From Saccharicrinis sp963675435 (GTDB lineage Bacteria > Bacteroidota > Bacteroidia > Bacteroidales > Marinilabiliaceae), in NCBI GenBank assembly GCA_963675435.1, contig OY776216.1, forward strand, positions 3,968,001 to 4,032,000: a DNA stretch of 64,000 bases, written 5' to 3'. The notes beneath the pieces were generated by a model. That model saw only the letters and a program-made list of their open reading frames with translations. It was not told the DNA's origin and ran no database searches. Shown in pieces: positions 47,370-55,903 of the stretch. The position numbers and the translations under genes are program-made. How positions within the stretch are numbered: position 1 is the first letter of the stretch; each line of letters starts with the position of its first letter.

Positions 47370-48552
47370 CTGGTTTCTCTATTTCTGAAAATGGTGTTGG
47401 ATACCATTTAAAATCTTCATATTTATCTGGATGAGCCGGATCATAAGCAGGCACATCATCCCTTAAATACTTTACTAACGGAAGGTTTATCTCTTTCATA
47501 CCATTTACTACACACTGTACAATCTGGTATCCACCATATGGTCTGAAATGTGTATTATCAGCCAACGCTTTTTCCTGATTTGGGAATGTATTGGCAGGAT
47601 AATGAACAAATATTTTTATTGATTTTTCAACGCCTAAAGCTTCATACAATGTACGGGTATAATTATGAAGATCAATCAATGGTACATTTTCCTCTGCTGC
47701 AAGTTTACGCATGGCATCAGGATAATCTCCATGAGTTTCCATGATTTTACCTTCATCATTGAAACTTCTGCGTTGAGTAGGTGTGATAAAAACAGGGTGT
47801 GCTCCTATTTCACGTGCTTTAACAATAAAATCTTTTAATCTGTCGGTAAAATTAAGATAGGCTCCTCTCCCTTCACCTCTTTCTTTTTGATCGTTATGTC
47901 CGAACTCAGCAAAAATATAATCTCCGGCTTTTGCCTGAGTTAAGAGCTTTTCCAATCTTCCGCGAGCGATAAATCCGCTTGCTGTTTCACCGGATTCGGC
48001 ATAGTTTGCAACGCACACTTTGTCGTTAAAAAAGCGAGGCAACATTTGGCCCCAACCAATCCACGGTTCATAATCCTGATCTACTACAGTTGAATTGGCA
48101 CATAAGAAAACGGTAATAACATCATCAACTGGTTTAATCTCGATAAAATCAACTTGTGGAGATTCTCCGTTAAATTCAAATGTCAAATTACTATCCCAGT
48201 TAAGCTTATTTCGTTCTCTGCTTTTAATGCGAACAACTTTTCCTTTGCTAATTATAGTATCTCTTTTATTGATGTTGAAATAAACATCTTTAAACTCTCC
48301 TTTAGCTGTTTTAATTCCATCATAAAACAATCTGCGAGACTCTCCTCTGATAACAGTATGACCTTCAACATCCTCCGAACCCACTCTTACATGTACTCTG
48401 TAGTTTCCATCCGGAATACTATCAAAAGAAATAAATCCATTATAAGCTTTTGATAGTGGTTTATATATTTTGTAAGGATTTGCTTCTTCTTTACATGAAA
48501 AAAGTAAAATACAGCATAATAACAATCCTAAACTAATTGTAGCTTTAAACAT
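47359..48552 (-). CDS. Rhamnogalacturonan acetylesterase (CE12, SGNH) with N-terminal domain
   Basis: This 397-aa protein has a lipoprotein-like signal (LLFSCKEE, Cys at about 20), an N-terminal beta-sandwich (about 30-140) and an SGNH esterase domain (about 145-395). The nucleophile is S154 in LCANSTVVD, where the usual GDST block has Asn in place of Asp. The oxyanion Asn lies in FGHNDQKERG and the Asp-His pair in LADNTHFRPYGG. CE12 enzymes remove acetyl groups from galacturonic acid in rhamnogalacturonan so that the lyase can work. It lies 16 bases after GH105 and overlaps the next gene by 11 bases. Confidence 0.9.
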   Translation of the reverse strand: MFKATISLGLLLCCILLFSCKEEANPYKIYKPLSKAYNGFISFDSIPDGNYRVHVRVGSEDVEGHTVIRGESRRLFYDGIKTAKGEFKDVYFNINKRDTIISKGKVVRIKSRERNKLNWDSNLTFEFNGESPQVDFIEIKPVDDVITVFLCANSTVVDQDYEPWIGWGQMLPRFFNDKVCVANYAESGETASGFIARGRLEKLLTQAKAGDYIFAEFGHNDQKERGEGRGAYLNFTDRLKDFIVKAREIGAHPVFITPTQRRSFNDEGKIMETHGDYPDAMRKLAAEENVPLIDLHNYTRTLYEALGVEKSIKIFVHYPANTFPNQEKALADNTHFRPYGGYQIVQCVVNGMKEINLPLVKYLRDDVPAYDPAHPDKYEDFKWYPTPFSEIEKPDGN

Positions 48553-48568
48553 TCTGGTTGTATTTTAA

Positions 48569-49714
48569 TTATTTCATTTTATAAACCTCAACTCCAGCTA
48601 ATAAAAAACAACCAATACCATAGTCTTCAAAATCAGGCATGCTATCATAAGTTACAGGCTGGCCATCTTTAGGTTCTTTTCCTGTACCCTGAACGTAACC
48701 TAAAAATCCGTTTTCATGAATGGCATCTTCAACAATGGCATTCCAGGCCTTATTAATAATTGGAGTATATATATCCTTTTCTAAAATTCCATTGTTCACA
48801 CCCCAGGCCATACCATATATAAACAAAGAAGTTCCTGTTGTTTCTTTTCCTCCATAGTTTTTAGGATCATGCAAACTGGTATTCCAGAAACCATCTTTTC
48901 TTTGGCATTTAACTATAGCATCCGTCATTATTTTAAAGTCACTCAAATACTGCTCATAATGTTTTTCATCTTTTGGTATTTCTTTTAATACACGTACTAA
49001 TGCAGCATATACCCATCCATTACCTCTAGACCAATAACAATCTTCACCATTGGGTTCTGTATATGGAGGAACAAAATCAGCATCTCTCCACCATAAACCA
49101 TCTTCTAAATTAAATAAACCTCCACCTATTTCGTTTCGTGTACATTCATACATATCCCACATTTTATCAAAATACTTAGGATCATTCATTGTAACACCCA
49201 ATTTTGCAAAAACAGGCATTCCCATTTGAATAGCATCAATCCAGTCCCAATCATCAACTTTTGGAGTATTAACCAACATATTTAAATTCGCCTTAACCGA
49301 AACTAATTGTTTAGGATCCTCCGTTAAACGATACAAATCTATATATGTTTGACCAGCGCAATAATCATCAGCGTTGCGAGTAATTGCACCGTTTCTGTAA
49401 TTCCATTTATGAAATTCGGACCAATCATATGCATAATCAAAAAACTTTTCTTTAGGTAAAATAGAATATAATTCCATTAACCCTTCATAATAAACACCAC
49501 GCGTCCATATATTACTTGGTCTTACCCTATCTACATTAGAAGTTGCTGAATAATCGGCATATTTTTCCATAAAATACTTATTCACTTTTAAAATAGCATC
49601 TAACGTTTCTTTTTGATCACTTTTTTCCTTATTACCTTCTGCAAACATGTTTAACGAAAAACATAGCATCAATAGCAAGGTAGGTAGTATTAATCTTCTT
49701 TTCACTGCTCTCAT
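48569..49714 (-). CDS. Unsaturated rhamnogalacturonyl hydrolase, GH105
   Basis: This 381-aa (alpha/alpha)6-barrel enzyme of the YteR/YesR type removes the unsaturated galacturonyl residue left at the non-reducing end by rhamnogalacturonan lyase. It has a signal peptide (about 1-25, LMLCFSLNMFAEG). Characteristic blocks are NADDYCAGQTYIDLY, DDWDWIDAIQMGMPVFAKL, YWSRGNGWVYAALVRVL and GGKETTGTSLFIYGMAWG. It is the first gene of the minus arm and is divergent from susC across 259 bases. It is probably periplasmic. Confidence 0.93.
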   Translation of the reverse strand: MRAVKRRLILPTLLLMLCFSLNMFAEGNKEKSDQKETLDAILKVNKYFMEKYADYSATSNVDRVRPSNIWTRGVYYEGLMELYSILPKEKFFDYAYDWSEFHKWNYRNGAITRNADDYCAGQTYIDLYRLTEDPKQLVSVKANLNMLVNTPKVDDWDWIDAIQMGMPVFAKLGVTMNDPKYFDKMWDMYECTRNEIGGGLFNLEDGLWWRDADFVPPYTEPNGEDCYWSRGNGWVYAALVRVLKEIPKDEKHYEQYLSDFKIMTDAIVKCQRKDGFWNTSLHDPKNYGGKETTGTSLFIYGMAWGVNNGILEKDIYTPIINKAWNAIVEDAIHENGFLGYVQGTGKEPKDGQPVTYDSMPDFEDYGIGCFLLAGVEVYKMK

Positions 49715-49973
49715 TTTAAAACATTCTTTTAAATAATAACCAAATCACAAATATATCTGAGTCAATCAATTTATGCATGTAAAATCATACGCAAACCTTA
49801 AAAATAGTACTCAACAAATACTTAACACATTTTTACAGGCCTTAGTATTATTTTCTATTCTTTAACATTTGTTTACACAATACTTTTGGATCGGTTTCAG
49901 GAAAGATTCAGATGCATAAATACAAGATGCTTACTGAAATTATCCTTTTATATAATAAATTAAATCTATTAGT
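49715..49973. promoter_or_regulatory. Divergent control region between the two arms of the pectin locus
   Basis: This 259-base AT-rich gap lies between the GH105 and susC starts. On the plus strand, TACTTTTG at 49881-49888 fits the Bacteroidota -7 consensus TAnnTTTG, 86 bases before susC. On the minus strand, CAAATATA at 49748-49755 is the same consensus read in reverse, 34 bases before GH105. A -33 TTG is not convincing at the right spacing for either, so these are candidates only. Confidence 0.4.
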
Positions 49974-52900
49974 ATGAATCTAATGAAGTTAAAAAGGGAA
50001 CAACTTAAAGTGCTTTTAATAGCATTTATAACAAGTTGTTCCTTAATGGCCAACCAAGGCACTATTTATGCTCAAGGAAATGAGATTACCGTAACAGGTC
50101 ATGTCAAAGATGACACTGGGGAACCTGTAATAGGTGCAACTGTAGTTGTTGAAGGCACTACTGTGGGTACCATTACTGATATTGATGGAAATTATAAATT
50201 GCCAAATGTACCTTCAAGTAGTAATTTAATGTTTTCTTTTATAGGTTTAGAAACACAAACTATACCTGTTGAAGGGAAAACAACAATAAACATCACTTTG
50301 GAAGCTGGATCTATTGGTCTTGACGAGGTTGTAGCCGTTGGTTATGGTGTTCAAAAGAAAAGTGATGTAACAGGAGCCGTTACAAGTGTTAGTGCCGATG
50401 AAATAAAGGCAATGCCCGTAAAAGATGCAGTACAAGCTATGCAAGGAAAAACTGCTGGTGTTGACATTACAACAAACCAACGTCCAGGAGAAAATGGAAG
50501 TATTAAAATTAGAGGAATCAGATCTTTAAATGCAGATCAGGATCCTCTATATGTTGTTGATGGGATGGTAGTGCAAAGTGGTGGTATTGATAATATTAAC
50601 CCAAGTGATATTGAAAGTATTGACATCTTAAAGGATGCATCTGCTACTGCGATCTATGGATCGAGAGGTGCAAATGGGGTAATACTAGTAACTACAAAAC
50701 AAGGTAAGACTGGTAAAGTTACCTTAAACTACTCAAGCTCAGTTACCATCGAAAAAATGTATGAAGTAACAGAACTTATGGATGCTGCTGAGTGGTTAGA
50801 GTATGCAAGACTTGCAAAATACAACATGGGAACCTATGCATCTTCAACCCCTTCATACGAGGCTGATTTGGCTACCTGGGGATCAATAGGAGCCTCATTT
50901 GCAAACATTGAAAAAGGTTGGGTTAATGGAACATGGGATCCATCGAAAGTAGGTAGTTATGATTGGGGCGAAAAGGGTAAGCGTACTGCTGTTTCAACCG
51001 AACATACTATCAGTGCTTCAGGGGGTACGGATCAATTTAAAGGTTATGGTTCTTTTGGATACTTACGTCAGGAAGGTACTCAGCCAGACCAACTTTATCA
51101 AAGATACACAGCAAAAACAAACTTTGAAGCTAATCCAACTAAATGGTTTAAAATTGGTACTACAATGAATCTAAGTTGGGGTCTTCAAGATTATGGTTAT
51201 AGTTTTACTAAATCTGTAACAGGTCCTGGAGATTATTATTCTGCCTTAACATCAATGCTACCATGGACAGTTCCTTATGATGAAAATGGCGAATATATCA
51301 GAAATCCCGCTGCAGGTGATGTTAATATCATCAACCCAATAGATGAACTTAAATACAATACAAATAACCGCCAAACATTAAGGGCAACAGGAAGTTTCTA
51401 TTCTCAAGTTGATTTTGGTGAAATGTGGGCGCCTTTAAATGGATTAAAATACAGAATTCAGTTTGGTCCTGAATTTAAATATTATCGTTTAGGTGTATTT
51501 AATGCTGCTGATGGTATTAATGGAGATGGTAATAATGCTGCTCAATACAATACAAACAATACACAGGCCTGGACTTTAGATAATTTGATTTTTTATGATA
51601 AAACAATTAACAATCATAAAGTTGGTTTAACTCTAATGCAGTCATCTTCAAAATACCACTATGAAAACGGTGATATGAAAGCAACTGATGTGGCATCAAC
51701 TGCTGAATTGTGGTATAACCTGGCCTCAGGTGGTGATGATTATAGTTTAGGTACGGGATTATCTGAAAAACAAATGGAATCTTATATGGTAAGAGGTAAC
51801 TACTCTTATAGAGATAAATATTTATTAACAGCTTCTGTTCGATGGGATGGAGCCTCACAGCTTGCAGATGGAAATAAATGGGCAAGTTTCCCTTCATTGG
51901 CATTAGGATGGCGTATTGATCAAGAGCAATTCATGGATAATATGACATGGATAGATGGGTTAAAACTAAGATTAGGATATGGTATTACAGGTAACTCAGC
52001 AATTAATGCATATGCTACAAAAGGAGCCCTACAAGCATTATACTATAACTGGAGTAGCTCATCATCTTCTTTAGGTTATGTAGCTTCAGATCCATCTTCA
52101 AGACGTCCATCAAAAATGGCTAATTCAGAGTTAAGTTGGGAAAAAACTACTCAATATAATGTTGGTATAGATTTCGTTTTGTTTAACAGCAGGCTTACAG
52201 GTAGTTTCGACACCTATAAAACAGAAACTAACGATTTATTAATGGCAATGAGTATTCCTTCATTAACCGGATATACTTCAACTTATGCAAATGTTGGTAA
52301 AACAAAAGGATCTGGTATCGATATACAAATTAATACCATTAACGTAAAAACCAATGACTTTAAGTGGTCAACTAATCTATCATGGTCAACTGATAAAAGT
52401 GAAATTGTAGAATTAAGTAATGGTAACACAGAAAACATTAATAACGGTTGGTTCGTAGGAGAAGACATTGGTATTTATTACGATTATGTATATGATGGTA
52501 TTTGGAAAACATCAGAAGTTGATGAAGCGGCAATTTATGGACGTAAACCAGGCCAAATTAAAATTAAAGATTTAAATAACGATAATTCAATAGACGGAAG
52601 TAACGATAGAAAAATAGTTGGATACAAAAGACCTGATTGGTCAGGAGGAATTACAAATACATTCAACTATAAAAATATTGAATTCTCATTCTTTATTTAT
52701 TCTCGTTGGGGAAATACCTTTAAAAATGGAGCTCTAACTCTGGATGGCAGATATCAACAACGTAAAATTGATTATTGGGTAGCTGGTTCTAATGAGGATG
52801 CAGAATACTATTCTCCTGGATCAAATGGAGAAGCTGCAGATACATACAGCTCTTCTATGAACTATCAGGATGGTTCTTTTATTAAAATGAGATATATAAA

Positions 52901-53108
52901 CTTAGGTTATAATTTCACTTCTCAACAATTAAAGAAAATTGGTATTAGTAAACTAAAAGTATATGCACAATGCACAAATCCATTTATGATTTATTCTAAG
53001 TGCGATTATTTAGATACTGATCTATCAAATTACAATAACAACACAACCTCTACAGGATCAGCTACAACCTTAAAAGGTTTAGTATTTGGAGTTAACGTAG
53101 GATTCTAA
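49974..53108 (+). CDS. susC: SusC-like TonB-dependent outer-membrane transporter
   Basis: This 1044-aa protein imports oligosaccharides across the outer membrane with its SusD partner. The order is a signal peptide (about 1-34), a carboxypeptidase-regulatory-like domain (about 37-115, VTGHVKDDTGEPVIGATVVV), a TonB-box-like segment (LDEVVAVGYGVQKKSDVTGA) and a plug (about 120-240, with KIRGIRSLNADQDPLYVVDG). The C-terminal 22-strand barrel ends in VFGVNVGF. There is no STN domain, so it is not of the type that signals to a FecR/sigma pair. The locus genes suggest a rhamnogalacturonan-oligosaccharide substrate. susD follows after 20 bases. Confidence 0.95.
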   Translation: MNLMKLKREQLKVLLIAFITSCSLMANQGTIYAQGNEITVTGHVKDDTGEPVIGATVVVEGTTVGTITDIDGNYKLPNVPSSSNLMFSFIGLETQTIPVEGKTTINITLEAGSIGLDEVVAVGYGVQKKSDVTGAVTSVSADEIKAMPVKDAVQAMQGKTAGVDITTNQRPGENGSIKIRGIRSLNADQDPLYVVDGMVVQSGGIDNINPSDIESIDILKDASATAIYGSRGANGVILVTTKQGKTGKVTLNYSSSVTIEKMYEVTELMDAAEWLEYARLAKYNMGTYASSTPSYEADLATWGSIGASFANIEKGWVNGTWDPSKVGSYDWGEKGKRTAVSTEHTISASGGTDQFKGYGSFGYLRQEGTQPDQLYQRYTAKTNFEANPTKWFKIGTTMNLSWGLQDYGYSFTKSVTGPGDYYSALTSMLPWTVPYDENGEYIRNPAAGDVNIINPIDELKYNTNNRQTLRATGSFYSQVDFGEMWAPLNGLKYRIQFGPEFKYYRLGVFNAADGINGDGNNAAQYNTNNTQAWTLDNLIFYDKTINNHKVGLTLMQSSSKYHYENGDMKATDVASTAELWYNLASGGDDYSLGTGLSEKQMESYMVRGNYSYRDKYLLTASVRWDGASQLADGNKWASFPSLALGWRIDQEQFMDNMTWIDGLKLRLGYGITGNSAINAYATKGALQALYYNWSSSSSSLGYVASDPSSRRPSKMANSELSWEKTTQYNVGIDFVLFNSRLTGSFDTYKTETNDLLMAMSIPSLTGYTSTYANVGKTKGSGIDIQINTINVKTNDFKWSTNLSWSTDKSEIVELSNGNTENINNGWFVGEDIGIYYDYVYDGIWKTSEVDEAAIYGRKPGQIKIKDLNNDNSIDGSNDRKIVGYKRPDWSGGITNTFNYKNIEFSFFIYSRWGNTFKNGALTLDGRYQQRKIDYWVAGSNEDAEYYSPGSNGEAADTYSSSMNYQDGSFIKMRYINLGYNFTSQQLKKIGISKLKVYAQCTNPFMIYSKCDYLDTDLSNYNNNTTSTGSATTLKGLVFGVNVGF

Positions 53109-53128
53109 ATTAAAAACTGAAATTGAAT

Positions 53129-55195
53129 ATGAAATTACAAAAAATATTAACTGCATTAGGTATAATAGGTTTACTAGGTACAACCACAACCTCATGTAAA
53201 GATGAATTTTTGGAGGAAGAACTTACTACTACATACAGTACTGGTATTTTCACAACTCAGGATGGTCTAGATCAGCTAGCCATAGGTGCCTATCAAAAAC
53301 TTAAATTTAAATTTAATTACTTTTGGGGTATTGAGATGTATAACCTCGGTGTTGATGAATTTACTGACGGAAACTTTTCCGCAGGAAATTTTAATTGTTA
53401 TAGCTCTGATTTAAATTCAACATCTGGATGGTCGAATCAACCATTTTTTGATAACATGTATGGTGCTATCGAATCTGCAAATACTCTTATCCAAAATGTT
53501 CCTCTTTATTACGATAATGATAATGACAACTATAACACTCGTTTAGGAGAAGGATACTTTTTACGAGGATATTTTTATCTTGAACTAGTTACTCAATATG
53601 GTGGAGTACCTTTAAAATTGAAACCTTCAACTAGTGTAGAAACTTATTTTACTCGCGATAGTGAAGAAGATTGTTTCGCTCAAATAATCTCGGATTTAAA
53701 ACAAGCGTATGACCTACTACCTTCAACAACCTCACAAACAGGTCATTTAACTCAATCTGCAGCTGCTCACTTCTTAGCAAAATCACATTTATCAAGAGCC
53801 AGTGAATTATATAGTTCATGGAATTCAAACTATGTTGATGATGACTTGGATGCAGTAATTAAATATGGCACAGAAGTATATAACGCTCATCCTCTATGTT
53901 CTAATTACGTTGAACTATGGGATTATCAATATGCAAACAGTCCTAACGAAACGGTTTCTGAAATAGTATTAGCTGGTCAATTTTCTGATGACCAATCAAC
54001 ATGGGGAAGATTTGGAAACACCATGCATTTATTGTACCCTTCAGTTTATCAAGACATTGCAGGAACTGTAAGAGATATTTCCGGAGATAGAGAGTTCTCT
54101 TTTGCACGATCAACCAATTACACAATGGATGTTTTTGACAGGGTTAATGATTCAAGATTCTGGAAATCGTTTATAACAACATATGGATGTAATTCAACAG
54201 ACAAAGCACCTGAATGGTCTGAAACAAATGCTCTTCTTGGTCCTGATGGGACAGTAGCTGGAACAAAACGTTTTGCTGGGGGTGATTTAGCAATAAAGTA
54301 TATTGTTAATGATGCAGGAGATAACAGATTTAGTGATATTGAGGGAGATGTCACCGGAGTTCTTAAAAATGGAGTAATGCAGAATACTCATACTTTTGTT
54401 AGATATTTTGATGGTGAAAATCAAGCCTTTGTAGGTGAACATGGAAATGAAGGTTACTATGGAATTCAAAAAAGATCAGTTGCATTATCAAAATACAGAG
54501 ATGGTTATAGAACATCTATTTCTTCTTCATTTGGAACAAGAGATGGAGTGATAGCCCGATCTGCTGATGATGTTTTAATGGTGGCTGAGGCATATATTCG
54601 TCAAGGAGAGTCACAATATGATAATGCCATATTCTGGATTAACAAACTAAGAGACAGAGCTGCATTTGCAGAAGGTGAAGATCGTTCTGTTCATGTAGAT
54701 GGTGGTCAAGCTTATAAAAACAATCCATATTGCGAAGGTAAAGGTGGTGGATATTCAGCTGAAGGTGCTGTATATTTTGATACAAACACATATTATGAAT
54801 CAAATAATGATATGGCTGAAACAACGGCCCCAACTTTAACAGAAATGCATATCAACTCTGTAGATGATATTTACAACTCTGAGGTAGATGCTCCAATATA
54901 TGCTAAATTAGGGTGCTCTAGTAATGCTGATATGATGATGTGTTTCTTATTAAATGAAAGAACCCGTGAGCTATGTGGAGAACAATTGCGTTGGCAAGAT
55001 CTTGCACGAACAAAAACACTTGAAGCCAGATTCAAGGCTTTCAATGACGGTTGGGTTCGTGGCAACTCTACTTTTAATGCAAATACTCATTATTATCGTC
55101 CTCTTCCTCAATCATTTCTTGATGCGATTACAGATGAAAACGGTAATGCTCTAACTGCTGATCAAAAACAAGCAATGCAAAATCCTGGATACTAA
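53129..55195 (+). CDS. susD: SusD-like surface glycan-binding lipoprotein
   Basis: This RagB/SusD-family protein of about 688 aa caps the SusC channel and delivers glycan. The ATG at 53129 (MKLQKILTALG) is preferred over an in-frame TTG two codons earlier. The lipoprotein signal ends TTTTSCKDEFLEE (lipobox Cys at about 25), with the acidic surface-export residues just after it. TPR-like helices follow (GEGYFLRGYFYLELVTQYGG, AAAHFLAKSHLSRASELY), and the C-terminal RagB block reads LNERTRELCGEQLRWQDLAR. At the upper size limit of SusD proteins, it has insertions in the middle third. It is directly downstream of susC and followed by a terminator. Confidence 0.94.
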   Translation: MKLQKILTALGIIGLLGTTTTSCKDEFLEEELTTTYSTGIFTTQDGLDQLAIGAYQKLKFKFNYFWGIEMYNLGVDEFTDGNFSAGNFNCYSSDLNSTSGWSNQPFFDNMYGAIESANTLIQNVPLYYDNDNDNYNTRLGEGYFLRGYFYLELVTQYGGVPLKLKPSTSVETYFTRDSEEDCFAQIISDLKQAYDLLPSTTSQTGHLTQSAAAHFLAKSHLSRASELYSSWNSNYVDDDLDAVIKYGTEVYNAHPLCSNYVELWDYQYANSPNETVSEIVLAGQFSDDQSTWGRFGNTMHLLYPSVYQDIAGTVRDISGDREFSFARSTNYTMDVFDRVNDSRFWKSFITTYGCNSTDKAPEWSETNALLGPDGTVAGTKRFAGGDLAIKYIVNDAGDNRFSDIEGDVTGVLKNGVMQNTHTFVRYFDGENQAFVGEHGNEGYYGIQKRSVALSKYRDGYRTSISSSFGTRDGVIARSADDVLMVAEAYIRQGESQYDNAIFWINKLRDRAAFAEGEDRSVHVDGGQAYKNNPYCEGKGGGYSAEGAVYFDTNTYYESNNDMAETTAPTLTEMHINSVDDIYNSEVDAPIYAKLGCSSNADMMMCFLLNERTRELCGEQLRWQDLARTKTLEARFKAFNDGWVRGNSTFNANTHYYRPLPQSFLDAITDENGNALTADQKQAMQNPGY

Positions 55196-55220
55196 AAAAG
55201 TATTAAAATGTAAATAGATT

Positions 55221-55255
55221 ATGGGTAACTCATTTATTTGAGTTGCCCATTTTTA
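55221..55255 (+). terminator. Rho-independent terminator after susD
   Basis: The stem TGGGTAACTCA (55222-55232) pairs with TGAGTTGCCCA (55239-55249) with one mismatch and is followed by five T. It lies 26 bases past the susD stop and would lower transcription into the following enzyme genes unless they have their own promoter. Confidence 0.75.
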
Positions 55256-55257
55256 TC

Positions 55258-55646
55258 ATACTTGTTTTATTATTGTTCTTGCCGATGATTTTGGATACAA
55301 TGACGTTGGTTATGCAGGTCAGAAACTAATGCAAACGCCCCATATAGACTAACTTGCAAAAGAAGGAAATGTATATACAAGTACCTATGCCGGAGCCCCA
55401 GTTTGCGGCTCATCCCGAATCGTATTAATGACTGGTCAACACACCGGACATACAACTGTAAGAGGTAATAATACTATTAAAAAAGGTAATAAAACCGTTT
55501 ATCGTGCAAATTTAGCAGACTCAGATTATACTATAGAAAACTTAATGCACGATGACGGATATAAAACATGTTTTGTTGGAAAATGGCACCTTGGAGGTTA
55601 TGATTCAACAGCAACTCCCTTACATCGAGGATTTGATGAATGCTGA
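55258..55646 (+). pseudogene. Sulfatase (S1 type) N-terminal fragment
   Basis: The conceptual reading gives FIIVLADDFGYNDVGYAGQK, the metal-binding start of S1 sulfatases. It continues with QTPHID, a TAA stop in place of the expected residue, LAKEGNVYTSTYAGAPVCGS with SR following (C-x-S-S-R, the formylglycine motif with Ser at the third position), MTGQHTGHTTVRGN and VGKWHLGGYDS. It ends at RGFDEC then a stop, about a third of the normal length. It has no start region or signal peptide. It is a relic sitting between the susD terminator and the trimodular enzyme, evidence that the locus once held a sulfatase. Confidence 0.85.
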
Positions 55647-55903
55647 CCATTCTTTCTTATCATTTATATGTCGGAATAAATTGAACTAAAATGATTCTAA
55701 ATGACACAGATTGATAAGTCATCTTACTAAAATAATTGTAAATGACTACAATCCAGAATCATAAACTACATAATGGGTAGGGCTTCAAATTAGACTCTTG
55801 GATAATTTGACAGGATTATGGAAGAATATACAGTTTATAAAGGATGATGGTTTATATTTTTGAAAATCTTAATTACGCAAATAATAAAATAAGATAATAA
55901 ACA

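Noticed and set aside
55221..55260. Riboswitch or leader-type element after susD
   Set aside because: A single stem with a T-run is explained fully by a simple terminator, and no conserved riboswitch core is recognisable.
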